Positions 1 through 11,490 of a stretch of DNA of 64,000 nt are shown piece after piece. Below the pieces are notes generated by a model. That model was not told where the DNA came from, ran no database searches, and was given only the letters and a program-made list of their open reading frames with translations. The first letter of the stretch is position 1. The number at the start of each line of letters is the position of its first letter. Made by a program: the position numbers and the translations under genes. The stretch spans positions 49,454,571-49,518,570 of the forward strand of contig JACMZG010001914.1 of the NCBI GenBank assembly GCA_018340805.1, given 5' to 3'. The DNA comes from Microvelia longipes (Eukaryota; Arthropoda; Insecta; Hemiptera; Veliidae).

Positions 1-367
1 GGTTTAATTAATCATTAAATAAAGTTTTAATAATCATTAAGTAAAGAGTTTGGATTGTGGATGGTTAAATGATCTCACACGCACAGAGGAGGAGGTGGCA
101 ACCTTCTTCTAAATATATAGATACGGCTTGTCTAATCAACCTGCGAATTCACCTGTTGCTTGGATATACATGGATCTATAGTTTGTAAAAGAGAGGAGAT
201 AAGAAGAGGAAACAGAGTTTGACAGAAATGTTTCATAATTGTTGCCACAACATATCCACCGCAAGGAGTGTGGTGGGTACATCCTCCCTACAATTAATTT
301 AGTAGGGGAGGAGAACTACAAAATTAAATGCAAAAGGTGACGCCTCCAAAATTCACGGTTAAATTAA
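1..367. other. Unassigned AT-rich sequence
   Basis: No coding region, RNA gene or repeat that I can name. It leads directly into the first copy of dispersed repeat R1. Confidence 0.5.
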
Positions 368-455
368 AAATTCTAGCGCGGTGGTCCGCATGCCGGGCGA
401 ATTTCCCTTGGAATGCGCGTTTTCGTGCTTAAAACCCATTTCTAGAACATTTTTA
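368..455 (+). repeat. Dispersed repeat R1, copy 1
   Basis: Shares with 1823-1909 and 54684-54735 a block containing a CCGCATGC-like word followed by GGCGAATTTCC, then GGAATGCGC and, in the first two copies, TTTTCGTGCTTAA. The GCGAATTTCC...GGAATGCGC part is a near-palindrome and recurs at 31734-31756. Probably the end of a degenerate transposable element; the class is unknown. Confidence 0.6.
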
Positions 456-589
456 GATCATTTTATGACATTGATCTAAACGGATGGACACGCTAGTGAC
501 CCACAACATTTGGCGAGGTCACAGGAAGAACACGCTCGTGACCTGCTACACTTGGGTACGATAATAACAGACACACACACACATAAAGA

Positions 590-760
590 CAGACAAAACC
601 TTTAAAAACCCACTCAGGAGGTCTTAAAAACAACTAAAACGGATAATTCTGGTGATAATCTGGTTTCGGATTTTTCTGCAATCATAATGCTTTTCCTATA
701 TACCTACGGTATAAATGAGGAAAAGAAAAGTTGAAAAAAACAATGACGAAGCACTTCGGA
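590..760 (+). repeat. Dispersed repeat R2 (TACCTACGG family), copy 1
   Basis: One of six copies in the window (also 8283-8345, 19440-19640, 40485-40920, 42395-42560, 52060-52290). Shared order: an ACACACA/AGACA-rich leader, an AACACCTGAAACGGATAATT-like block, TTTCGGATTTTT, then CTTTTCCTATATACCTACGG, a TATAAAT and AGGAAAAG. The CTTTTCCT/AGGAAAAG pair can form a hairpin with the TACCTACGG word in its loop. No coding capacity, so a non-autonomous element is likely. Confidence 0.7.
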
Positions 761-962
761 GCACCCAAAAAGAGACGGGTAGGTAGCCCAGCACAAATAG
801 AAAACTCTATCTCAAAGCTTAAATTTTACACAGCCACAATATCAAAAAATTTCCTTACAACTCATTGTCTGGAGAAATTATTATTTTATAAAGAAGACGT
901 TCTTTACCACAAAGAAATCTTTCTTTTGAATTTTTCTTCTTTAGAAACTCTTCTTCTTTAGA

Positions 963-1722
963 GTCATAATGAACTGCGTGGCAACAAACTGTATGGTGAT
1001 GATAATAGACTTTGTGTCGTTATGATAATGAACTGCGTGGCAACAAACTGTTTGGTGATGATAATAGACTTGGTGTCGTTATGCTAATGAACTGCGTGGC
1101 AACAAACTGTTTGGTGATGATAATAGACTTTGTGTCGTTATGCTAATGAACTGTGAGGTAAGGAAACTGTTGGTGATGATAATACACTGTGTGTGGTTAT
1201 GATAATTAAATTGACGGTTATGATAACTAACTATGTGGTTATGATAATTAACCCTGTGGTAATGACAATGTACTGTGTGGTTATAATAATTAACCCAGTG
1301 GTAATGATAATGAACTGTGGGTTATGATAATGAACTGAGGTTATGATAATGAACCTGTGGTAATGATAATGAACTGGTTATGATAATGAAATGACGGTAA
1401 TTAATGAACTATGTGGTTATAATGACCCTGTGGTAATGATAATGAACTGTGGGTTATGATAATGAAATTGACGGTAATGATAATGAACTATGTGGTTATG
1501 ATAATGAACCCTGTGGTAATGATAATGAACTGTGGGTTATGATAATGAAATTGACGGTAATGATAATGAACTATGTGGATAATGAACTGTGGGTAATGAA
1601 ATGAACTATGTGGTTATGATAATAAACTGTGGACTGTGGGTTATGATAATGAACTGAGTGGTTATGAAAATGAACTGTGTGGTTAAGATAACGAACTGTG
1701 TGGTTAGGATTTAACACCGTCT
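963..1722. repeat. Minisatellite, ~20-bp unit with ~59-bp higher-order start
   Basis: Begins with about four copies of a ~59-bp unit (AATGAACTGCGTGGCAACAA ... GTGTCGTTATG) that resolves into degenerate ~20-bp units built on GTTATGATAATGAACTGTG. The later part is irregular, with many indels. Confidence 0.9.
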
Positions 1723-1822
1723 AGTTCTTAACTCTTTCTGTTCCGATTTTCAAGTTTAGTTTATCTATTAGGTTTTTCGAAGAAATACGAGTACATAGGT
1801 AAGAAGTATTTATAAATATTTA

Positions 1823-1909
1823 AAAATTCTAACGCACTGGTCTGCATGCTGGGCAAATTTTCTTTAAAATGCGAATTTTCGTGCTTAACAATCAATTTCT
1901 TGCTTAAGG
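1823..1909 (+). repeat. Dispersed repeat R1, copy 2
   Basis: Same orientation as the copy at 368-455, with AAAAATTCTAACGCACTGGT, GCATGC and TTTTCGTGCTTAA preserved. R1 therefore brackets the minisatellite at 963-1722, and the two may form one unit or two insertions. Confidence 0.6.
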
Positions 1910-2234
1910 TTCCAATTTATGGTTCATAACTTGAGCAGTTACTCAATTATCAAGCACTACTTAATAACTCATTTTTTCTGTTTTTTTTTTCAAAGGAAAT
2001 GCGCATAATTATACTGTTAGCTATACAAAATAATACCTCTATAATTGCCAGTGCACAACATATATGCAGTAGTTTTAAGCTCATTAAGTGTTCTTCTTTA
2101 AAGGTTTTTGAGCGCATCTCCAATCAAAAATACAGAAAAAAATAATTTACTAATATTTTGAGTTTTCGTATCGATTCTGGACCATTTTTATTTAACTCAT
2201 AGTCTATAAAAAATAAATAAATTGTTTACCGAGC

Positions 2235-2504
2235 GATCCATGGAATTTCCGGTAATTGACCAATGTCTTTTAGACTTTTTGGTCACTTTAAGTGGTCGTA
2301 TTCGTTTTTATTCGATTCAGCACCCCAAAAAACATTAAAAACAATACCCTGCTAGATATTTATTTCTAAGCGAACGCAATTTTGGTTTCCAGTAATATAC
2401 CGCGGTGTTTTCGACTTTATGGTCTTTTAGAGTGGTCGTACGGATTACGGATCACGTTTATTCGATTCAGCGCCCCAAAAAGACAGGTCCTTAAATAAGG
2501 ACCT
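2235..2504. repeat. Imperfect ~155-bp duplication with a hairpin end
   Basis: Two blocks share the order TTTCCGGTAAT-like, TTTTAGA, GTGGTCGTA and TTCGATTCAGC followed by CCCCAAAAA (ends near 2330 and 2480). The second block runs into a perfect 9-bp-stem hairpin at 2485-2504 (AGGTCCTTA/TAAGGACCT) followed by T's. Confidence 0.65.
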
Positions 2505-2889
2505 TTTTTCGAGCAATAAAAACCTTAAATTTTATTTTTTGAATGTGATTAAGCACAAGTGTAGTTATTCATTACAAGGGAATGAAGAAAAGAGTTTCTC
2601 CACAAAAATAATAGTTTATTGCCAAAGAGACATGTCTTACTCGACTCACCGAGTTGTTACCATCTCGGAAATAAAAATAGTTTTATGTATTTATACCTTT
2701 CATCTTTATCTTCATGGCACTGATGATGACCTCATGTTAGGTTGAAAGGGCTTTGCCAATAAACTATTGTTTTTGTGGAGGGACTCTATTTTTTCATTTC
2801 CTTGAAGTTTAAATTTTGTTGACTTACTGAACCAGGTAGACAGACCAATCACGCCATGACGCCTATCCCATTAGCTATTTTTGTTTTTA

Positions 2890-3150
2890 AAGGCTAATAT
2901 GCAAGTAAGTATATAAAAATATATATCTATGAATATATCAAAATGCAACCATGCATCTTAGAATAAGCAACTATGAATCTTAGAATATGCAAATGCATAT
3001 TAGATTATGAAGCTATGCATATTAAAACATGCAAATACATATTAGATTATGATACTATGCATATATTAGAATATGCAAATACACACATTATGCGTTTTTA
3101 TATAAAAGTATGTAAATAAAAATACGATACTATAAGTATTAAAAATTGCA
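2890..3150. repeat. AT-rich minisatellite, ~47-bp unit
   Basis: Repeated words AATATGCAAATGCATATTAG and ATTATGATACTATGCATAT alternate about four times with drift. Confidence 0.6.
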
Positions 3151-3584
3151 ATTATGTGTATTTTTTTAAACAAGTTCTTTATTGGCAAAAGTATACGATA
3201 TTTATTGTGTGTAAACCGGAGCCATATTTTTTTTATTCATTTAGGGTAATTTGTGCAACCTGCTGGATTTGGCTTCATATTTTACAAACCCAGTTTTGTC
3301 TAATTAGGTCGATTTCGGTAAATAAAAAAAAATATCGTATACTGAGTGAGACCCCTTAAGGTAAGCTATATGAAACATAGGGGCAAGGCATTGCATACCT
3401 GTGCGATAGGTTATCTAATCTAATACTAACAGCACAGTGTTGTACCAGTGGGTCGACTCGAAGATAACCCAACACACCTATAAAACTAAAATCCACTGCC
3501 TCATGGATTACAATGCACAGCGATGGGTTACTTTGCCTTATTGTAAAGTTTGGATTTGTAAATAAATAAGTCACAATAATTTAC
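3150..3584. other. Unassigned sequence
   Basis: Only short, non-conserved reading frames. I see no structure that repeats elsewhere in the window. Confidence 0.4.
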
Positions 3585-3800
3585 AGGCATAGAGATATTA
3601 TTACTAGAGAGGCTCTATTGGTTAAATTTTGAAACATCGACACAGTAACATGATCAGCTTTTCTGATAAATATAATCAAATAATCAGTACAAAATTTCAG
3701 TATATAGTAGAACGGTGAAAATACAAATCAAAACCCAAACAATGTGCGGGAAGCCGAATAAGATTTGATTTATGAGAAGCTTTAAGGTGCATTCACAAAA
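3585..3800 (+). repeat. Dispersed repeat R3, copy 1
   Basis: Shares with 6000-6260 the order GCATAGAGATAT, ACTAGAGAGG, GGTTAA, GAAACATCGA, CAGTAAC and AATGTGCGGGAAGCC. A further copy in opposite orientation lies at 20380-20580, and a short piece occurs at 7393-7420. Confidence 0.6.
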
Positions 3801-4061
3801 CTGCGGTAGCGATGCGTCCGTCCGTTGCGAGCGGTGGCAGCTCAAATTCCAACCTGTGTAATCGTATGGGACGTTCTTAAACAACTTGCGGTAGCGTTGC
3901 GGAAAATGGAAATTTCCGCAAACCAACTAAACCCGCACAAATGATCTAGTGATTAGCATTTGATTAATTAAAAAACACCTTAAAGGCCTGACGCGGAAGA
4001 AACCTTTCCGTTTTCAAAGTTTTGGAATTTTTCTTACCCCCTCTTCCGATTTAGAAAAGAC

Positions 4062-4633
4062 TTTTGTTTGGATCTTAGAATAATACTATATATAGAAGGA
4101 GCACAGGACCGTAAACACAATGTAATTCCACTGATAACACGAAAGCCGGTTGACTAGTGCAACTAAGTAATGCTGCCAACCTGACAACAAAACATTATTT
4201 TAAATATGTGTCATAAATATCTATTAATGAAGAAAGATCGTAAAGAACAAATATAATAACTTAAAACACCTGCTGAGTATTTAATAAAACTGGTCTTAGA
4301 TGGCAAAAGGGCGGCAGAATACAAGAATCTACATTTAGTTGACGAGGACTACTTTTTATATATAATTTTAATAAATACGTTAAACTACAATTTAAAATGC
4401 ATAAAATATTGTAATGCACCGATATTTATATTAGTATTTTATGAATAATCAATCATTAATTAATAATAGAACATAATAATTCAGCAACCGGAAGTATAGC
4501 CAACTTTGTTTTAGAAAATTGTATATTGTTAAGGGTGGCAGCATTACTTAGTTGCACCACTTGACAACCGGCTTTCGTATTATCAGTAGTGCTCCTTCTA
4601 TAAATAGTATTATTCTAAGGTTTGGATTTTGAT
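4062..4633. mobile_element. Foldback/MITE-like element with ~110-bp inverted arms
   Basis: The left arm (4067-4180) and right arm (4534-4630) are inverted copies. Shared words read inward are CTTAGAATAATACTAT, ATAGAAGGAGCAC, CGAAAGCCGGTTG and GTGCAACTAAGTAATGCTGC. The ~350-bp interior is AT-rich and non-coding. The length and long imperfect arms fit a non-autonomous DNA transposon; the superfamily is unclear because I cannot assign a duplication with certainty. Confidence 0.8.
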
Positions 4634-5999
4634 TCATGCTTAAAGTCGTTTTATTTTTTATTATTTTAATTTGATTTTAATAAAAGAGTTATATTTTTCA
4701 TCTAAAATTTTTCATGAATATTATCTTGTTATTAAAACACAATACTGTTATTTTATTACTTTCGTTTGTGCTGTGTCTTTTTAAAGTGTTCCATTTTTCC
4801 TTTTAGTTTGAATTAGTTCAAAGTTTTTTTTTATGTTTCTATTCTTAAATCAAATTTATTTCTTAATATTCTCGGAGTTCGCCAATTTAAATGGTATAGT
4901 TTTATTATCTTGATCCATTTATTTTATCTTAATATAATTGATCTGAAATGTTATACATTATTTCTGTTCTCTTGGTTTCACTGCCTAAATAGTATTTAAC
5001 AAGTAGTAGATCCCGGTAGATATTCTTTGTTTTGGTGTGCTCTACTAGGTAGCGCTAGTTGCCAAAATTTTTCTTTATGCGTAAAATTGAAGTTACCTTT
5101 CATCTTAGGTAGAACATATTAAGTAGATGGAACAGAAAATGTTCCATATGCTTATCTTTATATTATTTTGTAATTTATTTAATAAAGAATTTATTATAAA
5201 AAAAAATGTAAGATTTTGACAATTTTTTATTGATTTTCACATCAACATATCAAGTGTCGATTGCTGGAAGTGTCATAGAATACTGATGAGTGAGAGTCAA
5301 AACTACCTAACGTTAAAGATATAAAATTCGGTTGATCGGGTCAACTCAACAAGATCTTTTAGTTAATTTAAATTATATTTTTTAATGTCCTTAATAAAAA
5401 GATACGAGGGGGGGAAATAGCCTCAAGATGCTTCCTGTAAAGGACGTACACCTGTGACTGTTAGACCTAACGAGGGCACTACTGTGCCCTCAGATAAAAT
5501 ATAGTGCTAATATTTCTATAAAGAACTAAATTAATAAAGATGAAGGCTGCTAAGTATGATGACAGATTTTCAATAAATTTGTGAACATGATATAAAATTA
5601 TTACCCGTATTATATGATTGAATACCTATGTGACGTATTATTTTTCTTACCTTTTACTCACGTTAAGACTGTAAAACCCCAGGTAATTGGTTGCCTAATA
5701 AAATCTGAAGTCTAGTTTAGCGGGACCGTAATAGCGGTGAATTTTTTTATGGAATAATACAGAACATAATTCTAAATAATTCTGACACGCAGGCTCGCAA
5801 TCCAAGAGATTTTCATTTGAAATTTTCGATTCCTCACTATGAAATCCATTCCTTGCATAATTTTTTCGGTTATATGAGATTCAAAGTTTTAAAATAACAT
5901 AATTTCCACTCCAAAAAAATGTTAACATTTTATTTTACCGGTGGACGGATTTAGAGCCATATCCTTGTAAGCTAACCTATTTCATTGGCGAATTCACTA
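4634..5999. other. Unassigned AT-rich sequence
   Basis: About 1.4 kb without a convincing gene, RNA or repeat. Stops are frequent in all frames. Confidence 0.5.
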
Positions 6000-6345
6000 A
6001 AAGCATAGAGATATCATTAAGAGAGGGGGCCATATGGGTTAAGTTGTGAAACATCGAAAAAGTAACCTGAGCCGAAAAAAAAGTAACGAAAACATAAACA
6101 ATGTGCGGAAAGCCAAAATCAATTGATTTATTATAACCTTATCTCACTCTTGAAGAAGGTTTCAATGAGGTTACACAGAGCCCCTGAGAGATGTTTCAGG
6201 CCATACAATGCATTGAGATAGGCTATGCCCTCTCTAGTATATATCTCTATGACTAAAAGCATATGGATGACGTAAGTATAAGCGAAAACGTGACATGGGT
6301 TCCTGCGATTAGTCATAACGCTAACACAGAGCAGCAAAGGTCAAA
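6000..6345 (+). repeat. Dispersed repeat R3, copy 2 (longest)
   Basis: Starts with GCATAGAGATATCATTA as in the copy at 3585 and continues through AATGTGCGGAAAGCC into a part (6130-6260) that matches the reverse complement of 20390-20560, including ATTGAGATAGGCTATGCCCT. Combining copies suggests an element of at least 300 bp. Confidence 0.6.
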
Positions 6346-6470
6346 CGCAATATTCAGAGCACTTCCGCTCTACATCCTCCTAGACAAACCAACCATTACA
6401 CTCGCCTGTTATTCCTATTTTTCAAATAATCCTACATAAGAACACATTGACTATAACAATAAATAACCTT

Positions 6471-6471
6471 A

Positions 6472-6505
<34 letters not shown>

Positions 6506-6573
6506 TAATATATATAATATATATAATATATATATATTATATATATATAATATATTATATACTATATATATAT
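6471..6573. repeat. TA microsatellite
   Basis: (TA)n with occasional AA breaks. It is followed by a C/T-rich flank (CTCTTTCCCCCTTCACGCCTC), an arrangement also seen after the TA tracts ending near 25269 and 26150. Confidence 0.95.
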
Positions 6574-7433
6574 CTCTGCGAACCCCTGTCCTTCTCTTTC
6601 CCCCTTCACGCCTCATAAATTCAATAATTTGAACTTATCGTTAAACATTCTGTTTTGGACGGCTTATAATTTTTATGATTCTCCGATAAATCGCGATCAC
6701 TTGAAAAAGAAACACCGGAAGACCTAAATCTTCTTGACAATAACCGCGGAAGCCTAAGCAGTTTATTACTTACTTCTTGATTCATAGACTTGCAAAACAT
6801 TCACATATTTACTAACAATCTCATTCTTTCTATTGAAAATTTAGTCAAAGGATATTAGACACTAATAACTGCTATAATAATTATTAATCATGATGAAATG
6901 AAAGATAATTAATTAATAATTAGATATTTGTTGTAATATTTTGTTTATTCGCTCAAGGAGCTCCTTAAATATATCTACAGACCCCCAGGTGTCAGAGGAC
7001 AACACTTTCCGTAACCGCACTTTAGCAAACAGATTACATGCTAAGTAAAAATACCTCATTTAAATTCCTTGATATAATATGTTAAGCATTACCCGTTACT
7101 TGATGTTCTAACATTACCTGAAACAACATTAAATCAAACATTAGTCATAAAAGCCATCACAAACTAAGCATGGAGGGCACCTGATATCTCATAGAGAAAT
7201 GGTAACGGATCGTAAAAGTAACAAAAAATACTCCGGTTTCGATTCCTGTAAAGAACTCTAGTAGTTTTAAGCAATGGATTGAAATGGGAGTTTTCTTTTG
7301 AAACGGACATTATTAATATGGTTAACTAAATTAGAAAAGTCTTTTTCAAATCTTCAAGCAAAACTTACACCTCCCCGAGGAAGGTTATTATACGCATAGA
7401 GCTATCATTACTAGAGCCGTACTTTTATAACGA
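6574..7433. other. Unassigned sequence with a short R3 fragment
   Basis: Nothing recognisable except a short R3-like word (ACGCATAGAGCTATCATTAC) near 7393-7420. Confidence 0.4.
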
Positions 7434-7498
7434 ATATATAATATATATATAGATATATATCTCACATTTCAGACCACTGAAATGGTCCCACATGATGC

Positions 7499-7529
<31 letters not shown>

Positions 7530-7549
7530 TATATATATAATATATATTG
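7434..7549. repeat. TA microsatellite interrupted by a hairpin
   Basis: Two TA blocks are separated by ~40 unique bases that include a perfect 8-bp hairpin at 7465-7484 (CATTTCAG/CTGAAATG, loop ACCA). Confidence 0.9.
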
Positions 7550-8282
7550 CTGTACAAATCTTGATCGGTTAGTCCCCTCTTTCAGCACCACCCTCTCCTA
7601 TTCCATGCCCTCCATGATATTGTTTATTCTTCTTTCAGGACTTGATTTGATTTTATTAATAGCAAATACGCTATTAATAATCATAATAATAATAATATAC
7701 TTTATTGATAAATAAAGTAAATAGTCAGTAGGATATAACATGTAAAATTCTTGTACAGCAAAACAATGAATTTAACAATTAGGTAATAGGAGTAATTTTC
7801 AGTATTTTAATTAGTACTTTATTACACCACAATAGCGTTAATGCTTCAACAAATAAAAACTCAACTCGATACTGACATTTATTTCATTTTGATGTTATTA
7901 CAAAATTTAGAGTCTTAAAATATTTTAAAGTCTACATTAAGAACACAGTGTTTTTGTAAAGGCGAAGGAAGCACTAAAATCGTATTGGTTAAGGCGAGAA
8001 TCCAAGTAGTGGCACGGGCCCTGGATCCGAACTTAAATTAACAAAGTTGATTAATTAAATTCTTGATGGTGTTGACTTTGAAACACACTGACCCGGAGTC
8101 TCTGTCTCTCTGACTTCCCTTTCTCTGAGAGAGAGAGAAAGGGAATCGAAACGAGAAATAATAGAATGATTATTTGATAAAATCGAACCACATAGTTATC
8201 GTGTGAACGCGTATCTTAAGTCGCAAGAGGAGTACAAAGCTCAAATCGGGTCACCACAGAATTAAACTGTTCCTTAATTAAT
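7550..8282. other. Unassigned sequence
   Basis: Includes a short (GA)n with a CCCTTTCTCT/AGAGAAAGGG hairpin near 8116-8144. No gene seen. Confidence 0.4.
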
Positions 8283-8345
8283 TTTCCTCATTTCTTACCA
8301 TAGGTATATAAGAGAAGTTTTGGGTTTGCAAAAAACATCCCAAAC
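8283..8345 (-). repeat. Dispersed repeat R2, fragment
   Basis: Reverse-orientation core of the TACCTACGG family: TTTTCCTCATTTCTTACCAT, AGGTATATA, then a TTTGCAAAAA-type stretch and an AAACCGGGTTT. Its outer end stops about 45 bp before the foldback element at 8391. Confidence 0.5.
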
Positions 8346-8390
8346 CGGGTTTTTAAATCAAGTAAAAATAATAATACATCCTGTCGTTTA

Positions 8391-8875
8391 TAAGGCGCGG
8401 TCGAATATCCACGGCCTTCTAGAACGTTGGATCACCAACAAACTTTGTTTATAACTTTTTTTTCAAAATTTTCAGTAATTAGCCGGATTGTGATAAAGAA
8501 GCCTATTACGTAATCTGCACGCTCTTTTGGTTAATCTCAAAGAGTATTTACATTCACTCAACGATTTATTTTTAATCTAACTTGGTACATACATAACTAC
8601 TGTTAGACGTCAATGTTAACAAATATGACATGTCAAAATATAACACAAAATATGACGTCTAACAGTAGTTATGTATGTACCGAGTTAGATTAAAAATAAT
8701 CGTTGAGTGAATTAAATACTCTTTGAGATTAACCAAAAGAGCGTGCAGATTACGGAAATATGCTTCATTTATCACAAATCCGGCTAATTACTGAAAAGTG
8801 TGAAAAAAAAGTTATAAACAAAGTTTGTTGGTGATCCAACGTTCTAGAAGGCCGTGGATATTCGACCGCGCCTTA
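8391..8875. mobile_element. Near-perfect foldback element (485 bp, ~220-bp arms)
   Basis: Arms 8391-8610 and 8655-8875 are inverted copies almost to the centre, leaving a ~44-bp loop. The tips are TAAGGCGCGG and CCGCGCCTTA. TTTA flanks both tips and is a possible target duplication (a TA duplication is also compatible). Mismatches are few, so the insertion or a homogenising event is comparatively recent. It has no coding capacity. A transcript would form a long hairpin. Confidence 0.9.
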
Positions 8876-9284
8876 TTTAATATTATTTTTAAAAATTTGA
8901 TATTAAGAGAATATTTGAAATACTTAGGGGGGGGGGAGGAAAAAAGAGAAGTTAAAGGATAAACCCAATAAAAATTGGGAAAATACGGAAGGACTCGACA
9001 AGGCGGTGTGTTTGGTCCCGACCCAACCTCCACTAAAATATTGGTCTTACTTTTTAGTCTAATTGAATTCTTTATTCAAAGAAAAAAAATCGATTGCATA
9101 TCCTAAATATTAGTACGTTGGAACACAATTACGTATGCGCTAATCTTTATGCTGAGTATATTGAGTTTTTCCTTTCATAAATACTGTGGTAAAACAAGCA
9201 AGTTAATTAGTTAGTTAAAACTGACTAAGGATATGAGCTCCCAGAAACATTTTCGTTTAACTAAAATGCTTTTGATATAGTGGT
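8876..9284. other. Unassigned sequence
   Basis: No gene or repeat identified. Contains a G-run at 8928-8938. Confidence 0.4.
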
Positions 9285-9710
9285 GATATTAAGGTAAATT
9301 AAGAAGAGGTTATAGATCATATTGGGACAGGTTATAGATAAAATTGGGAAGAGGTTATAGATCAAATTGGGGAGAGGTTATAGATCAAAATTATAGATGG
9401 GGAGAGGTTTATAGACCATTTTGGGGATAGATCAAATTGGGAGAGTTGTAGTTCACATTGGGGAGAGGTTATAGTTCAAATTGGGGAGAGGTTATAGATC
9501 AAATTGGGAAGAGGTTATATGAGAATTTGGGGAGAGGTTATAGATCAAATTGGGGAGAGGTTATATGAGAATTTGGGGAGAGGTTATATGACAGTTCAAA
9601 GAGTTATAGATCAAATTGGGGAAAGGTTATAGTTCAAATTGGGGAGAGGTTATATGCCAATTTGGGGAGAGGTTATAGATCAAATTGGGGGAGGTTATAG
9701 ATCACCTACT
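9285..9710. repeat. Minisatellite, ~23-bp unit
   Basis: About 18 degenerate copies of AAATTGGGGAGAGGTTATAG plus a variable three-base ending (ATC/GAG). Confidence 0.95.
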
Positions 9711-10059
9711 TAGTAAGCTAAGTCGTTGGACCCTTTATACAAACCCTCGTATATAGAACAGTATTTTACCTTATGATTCCTAGTGAAGACATTGAGTGTT
9801 TAATCCACAGAAGTTTTTAGTCTTAATTAGAAACAACCCGTGCCCTACTACAACACCAAGCATTCTTGTTATGAAGTATAACGTAGCCTATATATAAATT
9901 TGATATATAGGCCACTATTGAGGGACCTAAATTTTGCCTAAACCCAGGTACATTTAGGGTTAGGGATTATTTACGAGTACCTGACATCCCGCAGTATCGG
10001 CGTCGGCGGCTTAGTACCCTTTTCGAAGAACAAAATACGTAAGAATTTTCATTCATCCA
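9711..10059. other. Unassigned sequence
   Basis: No gene or repeat recognised. Confidence 0.4.
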
Positions 10060-10130
10060 TTGAAAATGTCAAAGGCCCCGACAAGGATCGAACCAGCACT
10101 TTCTCTGACACATCTGGCTATCAAAATTAA
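10060..10130 (-). repeat. Possible tRNA-like SINE fragment
   Basis: On the minus strand it reads GTGCTGGTTCGATCCTTGTC, a good RNA polymerase III B-box (GGTTCGATCC). No matching A-box or folded tRNA is visible, so this is at most a SINE remnant. A related, more degraded stretch occurs on the minus strand near 39500-39530. Confidence 0.3.
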
Positions 10131-10179
10131 ATATAAACAAATCATGCCAATAGACTATAATAACTTCAGCAGTACTCGG

Positions 10180-10445
10180 AATTGCTATTATTGATGTATG
10201 TATGATATTATTGATGTATGTATGCTATTATTGATGTATGTATGCTATTATTGTCGTATGTATGCTATTATTGATGTAAGTATGTATGTATGCTATTGTT
10301 GATGTATGCATGTATATATGCTAAGATGGTTATTGTATGTATGTATGTAGTGCTATTATTGATGTAAGTATGTATTAATTGTTGATGTATTACGCTATTG
10401 TTGATGTATGTATGTATGCATGCTATTATTGATGTAAAATATACA
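10180..10445. repeat. ATGT-rich minisatellite
   Basis: Irregular copies of a ~20-bp unit, GCTATTATTGATGTATGTAT. Confidence 0.9.
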
Positions 10446-10499
10446 TTGCTCACATTATTTTTATTTCAAGTGACTCATTTGCCAGTTGACTAGATATAA

Positions 10500-11270
10500 A
10501 TAAATCTAAGACAAGCCTAATATGATCCGGAAGTACTTCAAATTGCCATTATAAACCAAGCTGGTGTTTAATTATTTTAATATCAAAAGACATCCAACAA
10601 AACTATACATACCTCAATCTAGACAGCAGCCTATATTGACTCCGGAAGTACTCAAAATTGCCATTATAAACCAAGCTGGTGTTTACATTATTTTAATATC
10701 AAAAGACATCCAACAAAACTATACATACCTCAATCTAGACAGCAGCCCTATATTGGACTCCGGAAGTACTCAAAATGCCATTATAACCAAGCTGGTGTTT
10801 ACATTATTTTAATATCAAAAGACATCCAACAAAACTATACAACCTCAATCTAACAGCAGCCTATATTGACTCCCGGAAGTACTCAAAATTGCCATTATAA
10901 ACCAAGCTGGTGTTTTCAATTATTTTAATATCAAAAGACATCCAACAAACTATACATACTCATCTAGACAGCAGCCTATATTGACCCGGAAGTACTCAAC
11001 TAATTGCCAATTATAAACCAAGCGGTGTTTACATTATTTTAATATCAAAAGACATCCACAAAACTATACATACCTCAATCTAGACAGCAGCCTATATGAT
11101 CCGGAAGTACTCAAATTGCCATTATAAACCCAACTGGTGTTTACATTATTTTATATCAAAAGACATCCAACAAAACTATACATACCTCAATCTAGACAGC
11201 AGCCTATATTGACTCCGGAAGTACTCAAAATTGCCATTATAAACCAAGCTGGTGTTTACATTATTTTAAT
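10500..11270. repeat. Satellite, ~116-bp monomer, 6-7 copies
   Basis: Monomers start at CCGGAAGTACTCAAAATTGC near 10527, 10642, 10760, 10874, 10985, 11100 and 11216. Each contains AAACCAAGCTGGTGTTTACA, AAAGACATCCAACAAAAC and CTCAATCTAGACAGCAGCC. Monomers differ mainly by one- and two-base indels. The array is interrupted by the element at 11271-11545 and resumes as a diverged copy. Confidence 0.95.
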
Positions 11271-11324
11271 CGAAGAAATCGAAAAATCAGCTACCGTCGA
11301 TACTTACTGTTGGATATAAATATC

Positions 11325-11357
11325 CCTGAACCGGTTTCGGCATAACGCAATCATCAG
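11325..11357 (-). ncRNA. Degenerate hammerhead-like motif (left arm)
   Basis: On the minus strand: CCUG before CUGAUGA, a weak stem II (GC/GC around GUUAU), GAAA, CCGGUU, then CAGG. CAGG pairs with CCUG as stem I, and GUU precedes the predicted cleavage point. Stem III would be the very short self-complementary ACCGGU, as in minimal PLE-type hammerheads. Stem II is imperfect, so activity is doubtful. Confidence 0.45.
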
Positions 11358-11433
11358 CAGGCGGGGCAACATTCGAGCTCTCAACTAATAATGTTATATC
11401 AGTGATTAACTTCTAGTCTCAATGAGCACGACG

Positions 11434-11459
11434 AGCCCTCTGAAGATCTTCAGAGGGCT
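11434..11459. repeat. Perfect 26-bp palindrome
   Basis: AGCCCTCTGAAGA followed directly by its reverse complement, with a central AGATCT. It overlaps the start of the right-arm CUGAUGA box. Confidence 0.9.
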
Positions 11460-11490
11460 GATGAGGCTTTATGCCGAACCGGTCCAGGGA
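11458..11490 (+). ncRNA. Degenerate hammerhead-like motif (right arm)
   Basis: Reads CUGAUGA, stem II GGC-UUUAU-GCC (perfect), GAA (one A short of the invariant GAAA), CCGGUC, CAGGG. The 5' stem I strand has been replaced by the palindrome at 11434-11459, which should abolish cleavage. Together with the left arm it shows an ancestral sequence with all core boxes. Confidence 0.45.

Noticed and set aside
2485..2510. Hairpin plus T-run resembling a bacterial intrinsic terminator
   Set aside because: The window is eukaryotic and no gene precedes it; it is the end of a local duplication.
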